This document shows positions 20,691-32,962 of a DNA stretch of 64,000 nucleotides, one piece after another. The notes under the pieces were generated by a model. The model made no database searches and was not told the DNA's origin. It was given only the letters and a program-made list of their open reading frames with translations. The position numbers and the translations under genes were made by a program. This DNA is from Curvularia sp. ZM96 (Eukaryota; Ascomycota; Dothideomycetes; Pleosporales; Pleosporaceae): NCBI GenBank assembly GCA_022457065.1, contig JAJGBQ010000001.1, forward strand, positions 3,658,001-3,722,000, in the 5' to 3' direction. How positions within the stretch are numbered: the first letter of the stretch is position 1; the number at the start of each line of letters is the position of its first letter.

Positions 20691-23155
20691 ATGACGGGCC
20701 CAGAACCTGCTGAGCCGGCCACCGATCTACCGCGAAACCCCAAGCGCTCTCATTACTCGACCCAAGACCAGGCAGAGCTTGACCTGATAGACGCCATTGT
20801 CAAGCGCATCAAGCTCGCCGTGCCACGAACACCCTACATACTCTCCACACCCTCCTTGGACCCCTATCGCTATCACTCGCAGCAGCAAGCCAATGCCTGG
20901 ATGATTGGAAGGCTATGGCACCATGACGAAGAGCATCTGCAGTACAGGACCTACCTCTACCGCGAGCCTTGCCAGGACTGCTTCGAGCTGCAAGCAGGCC
21001 AAGACGAAGAGCCGGAGCCGGAGCCAGAGCCCCCGCGCTCACAGAACTCAAACGGCCAGCCCGCAAAGAAGAAGCCAAATCTGTCGGCATTCAAAGTCAA
21101 GCAAGCAAACGGCACAGTCACTGGCGGTATAAAGACCAGTTCGCCTAGTCGTGCGCCTGCGAAGAATACACCAGACCAGGCGAATGGGATTCCAAAGTCG
21201 GAGAAGCTTACTACACCTTCTCAAAAGGCCGAGCCCAGATCACCGAGATCGTGGGTACATCACTCCAAACACATTTTCTCTACTAATATACAGCAGATCT
21301 TCCGATACTCTGCGCGACGACCACCGCACTGGCAAGGCGACGCGCGAGTCCCCCAACACCGGCTCGCGCCCACGGGCTTCATCTACCATGCAAAAGAGCG
21401 ACAACGCCAACTCTAAAGGCCATGCAGAGAAATCCGATCCGTCGAATTCCACACCGCACGGCTTACCCCCACTCCTGTCACCCGTTCACGAACCGCTTGG
21501 CAATCCCTACGGACTACCCACTATTCTCTCACCCACACTCCCATCCAATGTGCAAGCCGAGCTGGACAGATTAGAGGTGCAGCGTAAGCGCGCAGACTCG
21601 GACGCATCCATATCTTCATCAGACATCAAGAGCCAGGCGCCCGCTGTGCCAGCCGACTCGTCCCAAAAGTCCAGCGCATCTCTCAAGTCTGAAAGTCGCG
21701 GACGCGCAGTCTCTATGACCGGCAAATCGCCAAATCCCGAACCAGTCAGTCACGCACAACAACCACATCCCAATATGATCGTTAAACTGAAATTCTCAAA
21801 GCCCAAGGCACAGGTCGTCAGCCAAATTCTCCGCTTGCCCTCAAAGCGCTCGAATACCGAGAAGAAGGAGCGCAACGATCCGCCAAAAGCAACAGCAACA
21901 GAGAGCCAGCCCAAGGTCACCGATCCGCCCGTCATCAAAAAGAAGCCAGTTACCAAGGTCGTCAGCCGGCAGGTAGAGACAACGGCACCGGCACCGGCAC
22001 CCGCCCCAGCACCAAGTACAAGTGCGAAACCAGCCCAGGCAAGCACCAAGGTTGCAGAAAAACGACTACGCGCTGAGGATGGCTCCTTGGCAGTACCTCC
22101 CGCTAAGCGCCCAAGGGCAAGCTCGACGCATGAGCCCCCTGCCGCTTCTGCGTCGAACACGGCATCTCCAGCTGTTTCGAACAAGTCCTCTACTCAGAAG
22201 AGCATTCCACAGCACATAACACCCAAGAAGGAGGCCCGATCTGTAAACATGCTTCGCAGTCAATCATCTGATAGCAACGACGCAACCCCTGGTCGATCCG
22301 GTGCAACTCCCGCCGGCTCTAAGATGGAGCCCAAGGCTGGGCCCACGTCTGCGCCGCTGAACAGCAAGAAGCAAGTCGACATTGCCTTGCTCGGACAGAC
22401 GTCAGCAAAGTTGAATCAGATGGGACGCGCTCTGAAGCACGAAGCGACTAAGATTCTCAATAATGCTGGCAGCAAAAAGGACGAAAAGCGAGCTGCCGTC
22501 ACCAATCTGGAGTGCATTTTGTAAGTAAATCGTGGTTGTCGTTCTCGGCTCTACTAACCAGTCCAGGGCATACATGGCCGCTTACTTTGCTCAAGACCTT
22601 TCGCTGAACCTCCGTGGTCGCGCCGGCGAGGTGGAGCAAACATGGAAGACCTTACTGCCGCTGTGTCTCTCGTATGCTCGGTGCACAAGAGACTTTCAGC
22701 ATCTGGACGGACTCCGCTCTTACCTTAGTTCTGTCATTGCATCCGCCATCTGTACTCATGTGTCGCAGCGCTTCAGCAGCTCCAAGTCCCATGACTCGCC
22801 TCAGGACATAAACCACCCGGAGCCTGGCCGACAGCACATTGAAAACTTTGCTCTTCTCTCTGATCATACCTTGAAGATGAATCGTCACTACCAAGACGCA
22901 AGAATTGCTTTACCCTTTGAGGAATTACAAAACACCTACAAGAAGACATATGCCGGTCGCGAAGTCAACACCAAACTAGCCCGTGAACCAGAAAAGGTTA
23001 GCGGCGCCCGAATGTCCGGACCGTATTTTCTCCCACTCGGAGTCGATACGACGCCCATCCAAGCCGTTCGATTCGGTCTCAAATTCCTACAGGAGTACTG
23101 CGAGAAAGAAAAGCTCGAGTACAATCTCCGGGTCAATCTCGATAGGCCAGAGTAG
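20691..23155 (+). CDS. Conserved-looking basic, Ser/Pro-rich protein of unknown function
   Basis: Three exons, 20691-21250, 21294-22520 and 22567-23155, encode 791 aa. The introns are 43 nt (GTGGGT...ACAG, with a CAGCAG acceptor that may vary by one codon) and 46 nt (GTAAGT...CCAG). The first ~110 residues contain a helical segment and a compact block, YRYHSQQQANAWMIGRLWHH. The middle (about 120-590) is disordered, rich in Ser, Pro, Lys and Ala, with basic clusters (PAKRPR, KKKPVTK) suggesting the nucleus. The C-terminal ~200 residues (AYMAAYFAQDLSLNLRG, FALLSDHTLKMNRHYQDARI, AVRFGLKFLQEYCEKEKLEY) look helical and folded. I do not recognise the family. A nuclear scaffold or transcription-related role is only a guess. 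Confidence 0.75.
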
Positions 23156-24362
23156 GCCATTACTTGGTTACAGTGTAATGATACAGGACCAGAACGACCC
23201 CCAGGAAATTTCCTCACGTCAGGAGTAGCATACCTAACACTGCCGGATATACAAAAGCGATTCAAACATTCTTCAAAACGCCTATTCCTGCGATTTTACC
23301 TCCATACGTTTCCATCATCCAGTGCCCGTTTCCATTATGACGTATAACGGCCGGCTCACCTATCGTGTTTTCCTCGGTATTCCACTGCTTTTCCCTAATC
23401 CTCGTGGCATTTCTCTCCAACCACCTACCTCTGTTCCAGCAGGATCTGGCACCTGATTTTACTGGGAATACCGACTCCTCTTTGTCATTTTTTGACCAAC
23501 CACTCTGATACCCCCTTAAAACAAGGCGCGCGCGTGCAGATTCAATTCCTTTTTTTTTTACACACCCTGCATGATACGAAGGTCTCTTTTTTTCCTTGTT
23601 TCTTTATTCATTTCGGCATATACATGTGCGTATCGAGAAAGATGGAGTTTCATGAGCCGTTGCGGGAGGCATTTTGACATGGCCCATTTTCTGTGGTTTT
23701 TTTCTAGGCAATACTACAAATTTGTAGTGAGTGATGATTTAGCGCGGCGTGGGGGGCATGTGTTATGGATTTTGTTTGAATTGAGGGAGTTTTTAGAGAT
23801 GGGAAGGTGTGGAAAGTGGGACAACGACATCCAGAAACAAAAGAATTGAAACTTGATTAATTCATGCCAAGGTGCACTGCATATGTCTGAGAACTCGAGG
23901 TGGGTGTGATATGGTTCGATCGTATTTGCGTGCCACTTTACTTGTCTTACCCGATCTCAGTTTTCTCACAAGGTTCGACACACAAACTCGTTTGTTCAAC
24001 CCCCGATTGCGTGATAAGAGGCTGACCGATACTCCTCGTCTTTGTGGTCTGACACGGCGGTAAGATATCTCGTCCTGGTGACCGCCTGAAAGAGGCGACC
24101 CCGGTCTATACTCCGAGCAATACTCGCATCCAAACGCACGCCTGCTTGACTTTACTTCACTTGTCTATCTCCAGCTAAAAAGGTGAAGCAGTGTATCGGC
24201 GGCAATGCGATATATCTACTCGACCTCTCCTCTTCCTACTCCTTTATCTCCTAGTATCAACTCTATTTTTGATTTCCACTTCCAACTCACTCACTCACTC
24301 ACACATCTGCTCTAATCGCACACTTGACCAACCACACGATCAAGTCTTCAAACGCTAAACCC
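23156..24362. other. Intergenic region with a CTCA microsatellite near its right end
   Basis: About 1.2 kb with no supportable gene. AT-rich T-runs lie at 23540-23710. A pyrimidine tract and (ACTC)n repeat at 24286-24303 lie about 60 bp before the small secreted protein's start and probably form part of its promoter or leader. Confidence 0.45.
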
Positions 24363-25011
24363 ATGACTATGGCTTCTTTCATCCTCCTCTTCCTATTTCT
24401 CGTCCTATCCTACGTCCGCGCCCTCCCGCACAACGGGATGCTCAACACCCCTCTCCTCCGCGACGTCGGCATAACGTATTCAGCTCCCGGCTTCAAGAAC
24501 GACAGCGCGTTTCTCCTCATGTGGAAGGAGAGCAAGAAGTGTGTGGTTCTGTACGTCTATCTCTCCCCCTTCTCCTCTGTCTTATTGCCTCACTGGGAGT
24601 GAGTGAGTGAGCGAGCGAGCAAACGAGAGGGGGCCAAGCAAACTCGCAAGACGAGACTAACAAGTAACACCAGAGAACCAAAAACCATCGCTTCAGTACA
24701 GGTTTGTGTGGCGAATGTGACGTGTGGGTTTTATACTGTAAGCTATTCTTTTTTTCCTCTTTCCCTTCCCCGTTTCTACTCCCACCACAATAAAAGCTAG
24801 GAGCTAACGCAACAAAAAAAAACAGTCTGCCGATTGCACCTCCCCACCTGTTTTCAGCGTCGGAAAGGGCACGCTGGATGTGTTGCCGGGTGGTCTGGCG
24901 CATCTGGAGTACGAGGGGTATATTTGTGAGGAGGGTGGTGTGCATAGAGAGGGAGGGCAGGATGGCGGGGTGATGGTGGAGATGAATGTGGACGGGGATG
25001 GGGATGAGTAG
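24363..25011 (+). CDS. Small secreted protein, candidate effector
   Basis: Three exons, 24363-24550, 24674-24737 and 24826-25011, encode 145 aa. Introns are 123 and 88 nt, longer than most here. The frame is MTMASF..., a strong signal peptide (about 1-22, ending SYVRA), then a mature protein with five cysteines, all within VTCGFYT, SADCTS, GYICEE, KKCVV and VCVAN contexts. The C-terminal tail is Gly/Asp/Glu-rich (MNVDGDGDE). All three junctions keep frame and the donors are GTACGT and GTAAGC. Small size, secretion signal and paired cysteines match the loose definition of a fungal effector or surface protein, but no family is recognised. A second ATG at 24369 is also possible. Confidence in the exon structure is moderate because the only support is frame and splice sites. 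Confidence 0.62.
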
Positions 25012-25580
25012 GGGGAGGGGATTTGGAGGGCTCTTCAGAAGGGGCCTTTAGAGGTGGAGAGGGGAGTTAGATGAGTTAGACTACATTTTGTGTAGATTCT
25101 GTGGCCGTGAAGACAGTCCATGGCTACATGAATTTGCGAAGACAAGATAGTTCAGTCTAGAGGGGATATAGACAGAGATTTACACGTGGGGGTACAAGTC
25201 ATTGGCAGCATTCTGCAAATTTCTTGTTCATATCCTTTGCCAGTGTCAAATGTCATGTTCTCACACAATAAACCAAAGTCCCTAGCCAAGGTCCCTGCCA
25301 AAAGCACTCACACCGATCATCGATGCCACGCGACTGAACACGTTGCAGCAGGGATTCGCATGTGCTGCACCACGCGTTCATGCCGGTAAGCGACTCAGGT
25401 TCGTTAAAACATAACATCACCGTGCATAAGAGAGCAATCACTAACCCCCCTACACCAAACAAAAAGAACCCTAGAATCCATTTTCTTTGGAAGAAAAAAA
25501 CATTCACAACTATTTACCTTTTGAAAAGAAAAGCATCACAAGTTACACCCCGTCCGTCCGTCCGTCCGTCCGTCGTCTAC
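25012..25580. other. Tail-to-tail intergenic region with GTCC microsatellite
   Basis: It lies between two converging secreted-protein genes. A (GTCC)6 microsatellite sits at 25551-25574, 7 bp from the end of the next gene's coding region. No gene seen. Confidence 0.5.
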
Positions 25581-26297
25581 TCACCCCCTCTCCTTCTTCC
25601 CCATCAACGGCACCTGCATACCCTCGCTAATCTGCACTCTCGGTCCCAACACCTCCGTCGTCTTGGCTTTGCCTGGCAAGTCCCCTAGCTTCTTCCACAT
25701 AAGCTGCAGCTGGATATGGCCAGGTGTGATACCCATTTGCTGGGAGCCCCAGCGGAACGGCCACAGCGGGAGTGCCTCATGGGCGCTAGGCGTCTTCTTG
25801 GCGTCGTAGTAGCATGCTACGTCGCCAAAGCAGAGAAAGACGTATGGGAAGCCGTCCTGTTTTGTCGTGATTAGCAAGTGCGATTAAGTTGGGAGGTTTG
25901 GGGAGAGACGTACAACTGTATACAACTCATCGTAGATATCAGCGATTCGCTCACCACAGCTCCACGCCGAATCGGACTTTCCATAGTAGCTGTCTGTATT
26001 CTTCTCCTGCTTGTCGTCTTCAAAAGTGCAGTTTCCCTTTCCGGTACTGAGCGTGTATGGAAAGTTTTCTAGACGCTCGAATACACCGCATTTGTGGACT
26101 GGGCTTTTAGTAGAAATGAGTCGGCCGTTGGTGTCCAAACATCCAATGGTAGATTCCGGTGTCGCAGTTGACCAGTTGTCTGATTCGAGAACGAGAATGT
26201 TGCCGATGCCGCTAAAGTCTGATTGCTTGATACCCGCGGATGTGGGCACCGCGATGGAGGCGAGGAGGAGGAGCGTGGTAGGGAGGTAGGCGAGCAT
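25581..26297 (-). CDS. Secreted protein with six cysteines, unknown family
   Basis: Exons 26297-25914 and 25856-25581 encode 219 aa, with a 57-nt intron (GTACGT...ACAG) joining YDELYTV to DGFPYVFLCFG. The signal peptide MLAYLPTTLLLLASIAV runs to about residue 20. The mature part has exactly six cysteines (IGCLD, HKCGV, GNCTF, WSCGE, FLCFG, VACYY), an even number that suits three disulfides, and sequons NWS and NCT. The open frame extends to a GTG at 26327, but the ATG at 26297 is the first ATG and starts exactly at the signal peptide. A TATAAAAA box lies about 120 bp upstream on this strand. The mature sequence begins GIKQSDFSGIGNILVL. It resembles uncharacterised secreted proteins of plant-associated fungi, but I cannot name a family. 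Confidence 0.75.
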
Positions 26298-29200
26298 CTT
26301 GGGAAAGAGTAGCAGCTCTTGTTCCACACAGCCTTTTTTCTTGATATGTTAGGCAACGATGAACCAGACGGTCTTGTCTAGCAGTCTCCGAAAAAAAAGA
26401 AGTCCACTCCGAACCCTTTTTATAATGATCGTCCGTCGCACAGAGCACGCGCTCAATCCTAATGTAACGCTCGTCAATCAGGTATAGTAGAAACCCTCCG
26501 CTTTGCCAAGAGGGGTGGGGAGGAAGGCGGTAATTCTTCAAATGACGCGACTCCAACCGATAAGGAAGAAAGAAGCTTAGTGAAGGAAGAAAAAGAAAAG
26601 ACCCCACCGTGCCCTTTCACTTTTGCAATCACCTCAAACAAGGACTTATGTCTTTCCTGCACGAATAGATTAGGGTACCCTAGAAGTACGCAATTTCGGG
26701 TCCCCTCTCCTCGTGACTGCGGGTACCCGCTTCGCTTCCAGTGTTCACCTGGTCCCCACCTTTTGCGCTACAACTGGCTGGCAAACCGTCGATAGAGGGT
26801 TGCGTGACGTTGAGGCTTTAATATCGAGCCGTTGGGTCTGAGGATTACACGAGGGCGACGGAAAAATGAAGACAGAGGGGATCGAGATGAGCGTTTGGTA
26901 GGCGGACAGCGCGTGATTGTTCGGCAAGTGCAAAAGGTACTTTAACAGGTAGCGCCACGTGTGTGCGTCGTGGGAAACATGACGAATCAAGAGACGAGGG
27001 ATAGGTACAAGAAAGAGGGGCACTGGAGCCGAGTGGCTTGGAAAGACTTGTTTTGCTTTATCCAGTTGTGCCGATTTGCGATGTGTCAGTGCTCTGTCAG
27101 CGGAGGACGGAGGGCGGAAGGGGAAGCTGGGAATTCGGACATCGGGAGTTGGACGGTAGCCCGCTAAGTCGACCAACTGGGAAATGTGGGGAAGGGGGGT
27201 CTGTTACGAGGTGGCTTGGGGCTGCATTGTGTCAGCCGCATTGAAACGAAAACGTTTGTTTGGACAATGTGGTTCCTGACAGCTTGGAAAGTGGGCTTAC
27301 GGTTATAATGAGACGAGTTTTTGCTCTGGTGAAACGAGTGGCATGCTGTCACTGTAGATGGTGAGGATATGGCGCAAGAGGAGGATTGTAGCATGAGGCC
27401 ATTAGGCAACCAGTCGACCCCCGAAATCTTGCAAGGGCCCCTACTCATATTCTCCTATCTATCATATCAACGGGGATTCCATGTGGGCACCACGACATAC
27501 TGCAAAGCGATCTTCCGCAAACGAAGTTACTTCCGTTGATCTCCCGCTGTGTACCCGCCAGCCCGCGCACCAGACCTACCGGAATAAGTTAAGCGCCTCC
27601 GAAGCTGTAGTACGGAGCTTGTCATGAGTGGCCAGAACATAATCGCCGGCTGGGTCCGATATCACAAAGGTGTCGAAGACTTTCTTCCTGCCTTCTTTGG
27701 TGTTGTCTCTTTTGGGTCTATCTGCCAACTCGGTTTACCAAAGCCTACCTATAATACTATCACTATACTGTGCACGTGTTCGTATGAAAATGGGTGTCCC
27801 GAGGCTACGTTGAAGGCCACGGGAGGCAGAAAATGCAACTCTGTTTGTTCTGAGTCTGTTACCATGGTGTTGGGTAGATCTAGATCCGCCGTCGTATAAC
27901 TATCATAGAAGTAAGTTCCAGCGTTATGTGTCGCCGCCACCACGCCATGGCATATGTACATGAAACGCCATTTCCGGCCAATGGGGGCGACTATTCAGCG
28001 TTGTATGGACTTCAGGAGCTCTCAACAAGATGCAGACACGTCAGCGTTTCTGTTTTCCAGTCGAGCTGAAGAATGTGATATACGACTACGCAAGCGGCGT
28101 TTCAAATGCGAAATCCAGTACGTGCGTCTGCGGTGGCTTCGGGAAGAATGGGCTGAACTTTGGTAATTTCTTTTCCAGGAAGCCATATGGACAAGGGCGG
28201 AAGCTACGACGATTTACAGCCTACCATCCGCAGAACTGGTACATGCAAGATGCCGTATCCTATCAGCTGAGATGCAGCTATCGCTTTACACTGTAATTTT
28301 CAGTCGAAATCTTCTTGGTTTCTGGGATAACCTTTCATCAGGTAAATGTGTTGGGAGTTTCTTGCTGTTGTTGCCTTTGAGGTTCCTTCTTCAAGCGTCA
28401 ACAACGGCTAATGAATATGTTAGTACTACACCAGTGGGTTGGATCATCTTGTATAGCGTTGGAGAGCCAATTTCATAATGCAATGATGGCCAACGCTTGG
28501 TTGAACGGAGCCAGGATCTGTCAAGGCTCATACATGAGGTTCCAGTACCATGTCTGAGATTGCTGTTGAATGAAGAATCTGCGCTAAGTCGTCCAGGGTA
28601 TTCAGAATTTCATAACAGTGGGCGTTAGACGTGTTATTCCCACGAAAATAGCGAGGCTTCGACACCTGGACAGCCCGCAGTAAAGCCTGGTGTCGAGCAT
28701 TCGTGCTTTGTAAGTGCATAGGAGATGTAATCGATGCGACGATTGATTTTTAATTCTCTTGAAACTTGCTCGAAGACAATCAGAGCAAAAGTCGTTGAAA
28801 CTGGCGTAGGTCTGGTCAAGCTTTAAAATAAAGTGGTTCTTCGCGGGTCCGGTTGATCGATAGTTGCAGGCCAATTTCGGGAAAGGCTTGGTCAAGACGT
28901 TGATTGCAGAAGTGCAAAATCGATCGATTTCTGCTAGTCAATCTCTGACGGTCGAGATGGATGCAGGAGGCCAGCTTTCTGCGATCTCGAGCCTGTGGAG
29001 CAAGCAATCGGACTGCGTCACATGCGTCATTTCTGGTGATGAACATAGGAAAATCTTTCCCCGCTCTTTGATAACAACGTGTGCAAAGGGCCACCGGAGA
29101 TACTACATCGTCTTCTGTTGCAATGCAGTGATCATCCGGCTGTCCGAAAAGAAGCACTTTGCGAATTAACCCATCGTAGGAGAAGACCAAGTGTTTGAGA

Positions 29201-31161
29201 TCTGGGCGGCGGAATCCAGCTTGGGGTCCATGCGCTCGCAGTATCGCCGCCGTCACTACCTCGACGGACAAGCTCAGACAGTCGTACAGTGTCCGGCAGA
29301 ATCAGCGATAGCAACCCCTGGCTCTTTTTTTTGTATTCGCTCACTGCCCCAACTCTGACAACAAAATGTCGGCAGTCATCTCAGTTTTTTGGTGGTGGGA
29401 TGCGATTCGGACCAAGAACCGTAAAAGGTCCAAGTGACGTGTGGATCTTCGCAGCTAGGTGGCTGCGCATACAACGACCAGTCGCTCAGCCAGTCATTGC
29501 TCTGTCCAAGTGCCGAGTTCGGGGTTATGTTCTTGAGAGAGCAAGACAGGCTTGCTGAGCGTACACCTCAATGGCCTCGTAGCGTCGCGGTGCTTGCCAG
29601 GTGCCGCGGGGGCGTGGTTGGTTGGTAGTGAGCATGTTTGACGCCGCTCTCCACCGTGGACACGTCGAGCGCTTGCCTCGCCTTGGACTTGAGGAAGGGG
29701 CGACACTTGAGACGCCGTAACCAAACATTGACAAGAATTCAGGATAGGAGAGGCAATGTGACCTTTGCAGCCCAAAGTCCGGACACGGCAACCTTCTAAT
29801 GCTCGTGTAATCCATCACCAACGCCGACGGGATCACTCTGCTCGATTGGGAGAAGCAATGCAGGGCCTCATCAGCGTAGTGGGCTCTGCACTTGCCGGTA
29901 GCTGGACGGACTACGAGTGCGATCCAAGTCGGCGCCGCGTTTCGGCCGAAAGATACGAAGCATCTCCAGACCCTGGCCAGCGAAACTCCGAGACATGGCC
30001 CTAAACACCGACCGTTGTCCTGCTTTCCCGCGAACTTTACTCGGCCTTTGACGGCGACATCTCGCATCCGCAGAACCGCGAGACTCGACCGCGGGAGGGG
30101 CTCCACAGCCGTTCGCGTCTGCCGTCCGCGGCATGGGCAATTGGTTGTCTGGATCGGCTTGGCCGTACGATCACATTCTCAATTCAGTTGCGTTTACCAG
30201 CACACGAGACGTTGGTGGTTGCATCCACGGACTTCACAACCAGCCCTCCTTCTTCCAAGGCTTGGAGTAGACGTTGATTTCGCACATGCAAGAATTTCTC
30301 TCCAATGCTCACGCAGGACCCCGCGATCAGAGTCGACTGAGCAACAGAGCACAGTCTTACCTGCATAGGAGGGGTAATTGCATCAATCGAATCTGCAGCC
30401 CCTCAGTGAAGCTCTTGTGCGAGCTGGCCAGATGGAGCATTAGCGTACGTGCGCGTAAGCTCTCCAGCCCCAAGGCGAGGCTCGATTTACGTACTTGTAC
30501 AAGTCTGCTACATTGGGCCATGCAGCTGCTCCGGCAACGGAGCCATGGTATTGGCCCACCTCTTCCTCGACTACACTACCGGGCTCCTCGGCGAAGCCTC
30601 GCGAGTCCTGAATAGGTAACTAGCTGGTAGAAGCCGCCCCTGGCGCGTTTTCTACCTGGTTCGCGCCATTGGACGCGACCCCGCACTATCAGCGATGCGA
30701 AGTAATTCCAAACACGACCGTCGTACCCGCAGGCGCCGCTCCTGGGTCCAGCTTGTCTGTGAGCGAAGTGTCGCATGGAACCAAGTGGGGAGAAGGGCTG
30801 AGCCGTGCTCATGTGCCTCAGTGGTCCAGTTCCAGAAGAGCAATGCAACGAGACTGATGGTGGGGACAACCAAAGTATATATAATGAGCCCCTCACGACC
30901 CCTCAATTGCTTTCCTACAACATCATCCTCGTTTTGTACATAGATCTCACGGTCTATTCTTCTTCCCATTGTCCGAGACGTCACTCCGTCCCGCAAGAGG
31001 TATTGCGACCCACGCGACCCCTCTTTCGTCTTGTTTTGTCCTTGCAGAACGGCATTTGCTGACCGATCCCGCGTCAGGAATACGTACCTGCCTCAGATTT
31101 TACTATATATCTCTCCCCGGGAGCCTCAATTCTATTGTCTCTCTTCACCCAATAACTCAAA
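26298..31161. other. Gene-poor region, about 4.9 kb
   Basis: No gene could be supported. Only scattered open frames occur, the longest on the minus strand at 29525-30106 (193 codons) and 28816-29271 (151 codons). Neither has recognisable motifs, splice structure or a hydrophobic or repeat pattern. No long repeat or terminal inverted repeat was noticed. The right end includes the formate dehydrogenase promoter, with a TATATATAA run at 30876-30884 and a pyrimidine-rich leader. Confidence 0.45.
26417..26424 (-). promoter_or_regulatory. Candidate TATA box of the six-cysteine secreted protein
   Basis: Read on the minus strand this is TATAAAAA, about 120 bp before the start codon at 26297. Position and sequence fit a core promoter. 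Confidence 0.4.
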
Positions 31162-32637
31162 ATGGTATTTCTCCGCTCTGCTTCGCGCCTTGCGCGCCCT
31201 GCCTCGTCCCTCCTTAGCGCTCGCGCCGGGCCCCGATTGACTTCGTCGTTGCGACAACCCAATGCTTTCAGAACGCTGACCGCGACGGCTTCACAACAGG
31301 GAAAAGTACTTCTTGTCCTCTACGATGTAAGTTTTGCCATTGGACCCCCCTTTTGGTAGGATGTCTCTGACAGTTGCGCCTAGGGTGGCATCCACGCCGA
31401 GCAGGAGCCCCAGCTTCTCGGAACGACTGAGAACGAGCTCGGCATCAGGAAATGGATCGAGGAGCAGGGCCACGAGCTCGTCACCACCTCCAACAAGGAG
31501 GGCGAGAACTCCGAGTTCGACAAGCACCTTGTTGACGCAGAGGTCATCATCACCACACCGTACGTCAGAACTACCCCGCAGTGCCCACCAGGGCGGCCCC
31601 ACCTGCACGCGTCAAGCTTCACGTCTGCATGCACTAGTAATGCAAACACCATGATGAGAAGCAACATTCGGCTAATTGCTCGGGGATCAACAGTTTCCAC
31701 CCCGGTTACCTTACCGCTGAGCGCCTGGCCAAGGCTAAGAACCTGAAGCTTGCCGTTACTGCTGGTATCGGATCCGACCACGTCGACCTCGATGCTGCGA
31801 ACAAGACCAACGGCGGTATCACCGTCGCCGAGGTTACCGGCTCCAACGTTGTCTCGGTCGCTGAGCACGTCGTCATGACCATCCTGACGCTTGTCCGCAA
31901 CTTTGTCCCTGCCCACGAGCAGATTGTCAAGGGCGAGTGGAACGTTGCTGAGGTGGCCAAGAACGAGTACGACCTGGAGAACAAGGTTGTCGGTACCGTT
32001 GCCGTTGGCCGTATCGGAGAGCGTGTGCTCCGCCGTCTCAAGCCCTTTGACTGCAAGGAGCTGCTGTACTTTGACTACCAGCCCCTGTCGCCCGAGAAGG
32101 AGAAGGAGATTGGCTGCCGCCGCGTTGAGAACCTCGAGGAGATGCTGGCACAGTGTGATGTTGTCACCATCAACTGCCCGCTCCACGAGAAGACCCGCGG
32201 TCTCTTCAACAAGGACCTCATCTCCAAGATGAAGAAGGGCTCATGGCTGGTCAACACTGCCCGTGGCGCCATTGTCGTCAAGGAGGATGTTGCCCAGGCG
32301 CTCAAGGACGGCCACCTCCGTGGATACGGTGGTGATGTCTGGTTCCCCCAGCCCGCTCCCAAGGAGCACCCACTCCGCTATGCCACCAACCCATGGGGCG
32401 GCGGCAACGCCATGGTTCCCCACATGTCCGGTACCTCGATCGATGCCCAGAAGGTGAGTTTGAACCAGCAAATCTTTGTTGCAGCAGACAGAATACTGAC
32501 CATGATTGCAGCGCTACGCCGACGGCACCAAGGCCATCCTCGACGAGTACTTCTCCGGCCGCCAGAACTACAGGCCCGAGGACCTTATTGTGCACAAGGG
32601 CGAGTACGCCACCAAGGCGTATGGCCAGCGCAAGTAG
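31162..32637 (+). CDS. NAD-dependent formate dehydrogenase, predicted mitochondrial
   Basis: Four exons, 31162-31326, 31384-31559, 31694-32453 and 32512-32637, encode 408 aa; introns are 57, 134 and 58 nt. It oxidises formate to CO2 with NAD+. The N-terminal ~45 residues (FLRSASRLARPASS and beyond) are Arg/Ser/Ala-rich without acidic residues, a typical mitochondrial presequence. Family landmarks: AGIGSDHVDLDAA; the Rossmann segment TVAVGRIGERVLRR; CPLHEKTRGL; NTARGAIVV with the substrate arginine; GDVWFPQPAP; and PHMSGTSIDAQ with the catalytic histidine. The nucleotide-binding glycine motif reads A-x-G-x-x-G rather than G-x-G-x-x-G; as I recall, this is seen in other filamentous ascomycete enzymes. 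All junctions keep frame. Pathway: disposal of formate from C1, oxalate or methoxyl breakdown. Confidence 0.95.
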
Positions 32638-32962
32638 ATGGCGTAGACTTATTTGGCAACTGCCTGTCCATTTTGAGCGATTTGGGACGAATTTCCTTGT
32701 CTGTTGTAGGTAGGGCGCTGGATGGTTTCACCCGCCCACCCATGTACATGAATATATTCACTTGAACTTCAATCTGGTGCCTGACGAGTGCTGTGATGTG
32801 TGTGTATGTGTATGTGGTTAACGTTTAAAGTGTCAGAGTGGATGCTCTGGGAAATCCTGTATAAGCAAGTGCTGACGGGGCCGTGTGTAGGCCAAGGGAA
32901 ATGGGGTTCAAATTCTAGGCAAATGCAAGCAACATTAAAAGGATATTGTGATATGGTGTGTG
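32638..32962. other. Convergent intergenic region
   Basis: A 325-bp gap between the 3' ends of the formate dehydrogenase and the small membrane-protein gene. It contains a TGTG-rich stretch near 32790-32820. No gene seen. Confidence 0.45.

Noticed and set aside
28816..29271. 151-codon minus-strand frame
   Set aside because: No motif, splice partner, signal peptide or repeat; such a length can occur by chance at this GC content.
29525..30106. 193-codon minus-strand frame
   Set aside because: Cys/Arg/Ser-rich with no known domain and no downstream or upstream exons; likely random.
31380..32186. 268-codon antisense frame inside the formate dehydrogenase gene
   Set aside because: It mirrors the strong codon bias of the sense gene, crosses its introns and has no recognisable motif.
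32890..32940. GGGTTCAAATTC, a tRNA B-box-like sequence
   Set aside because: No acceptor stem, D-arm or anticodon arm could be fitted around it.
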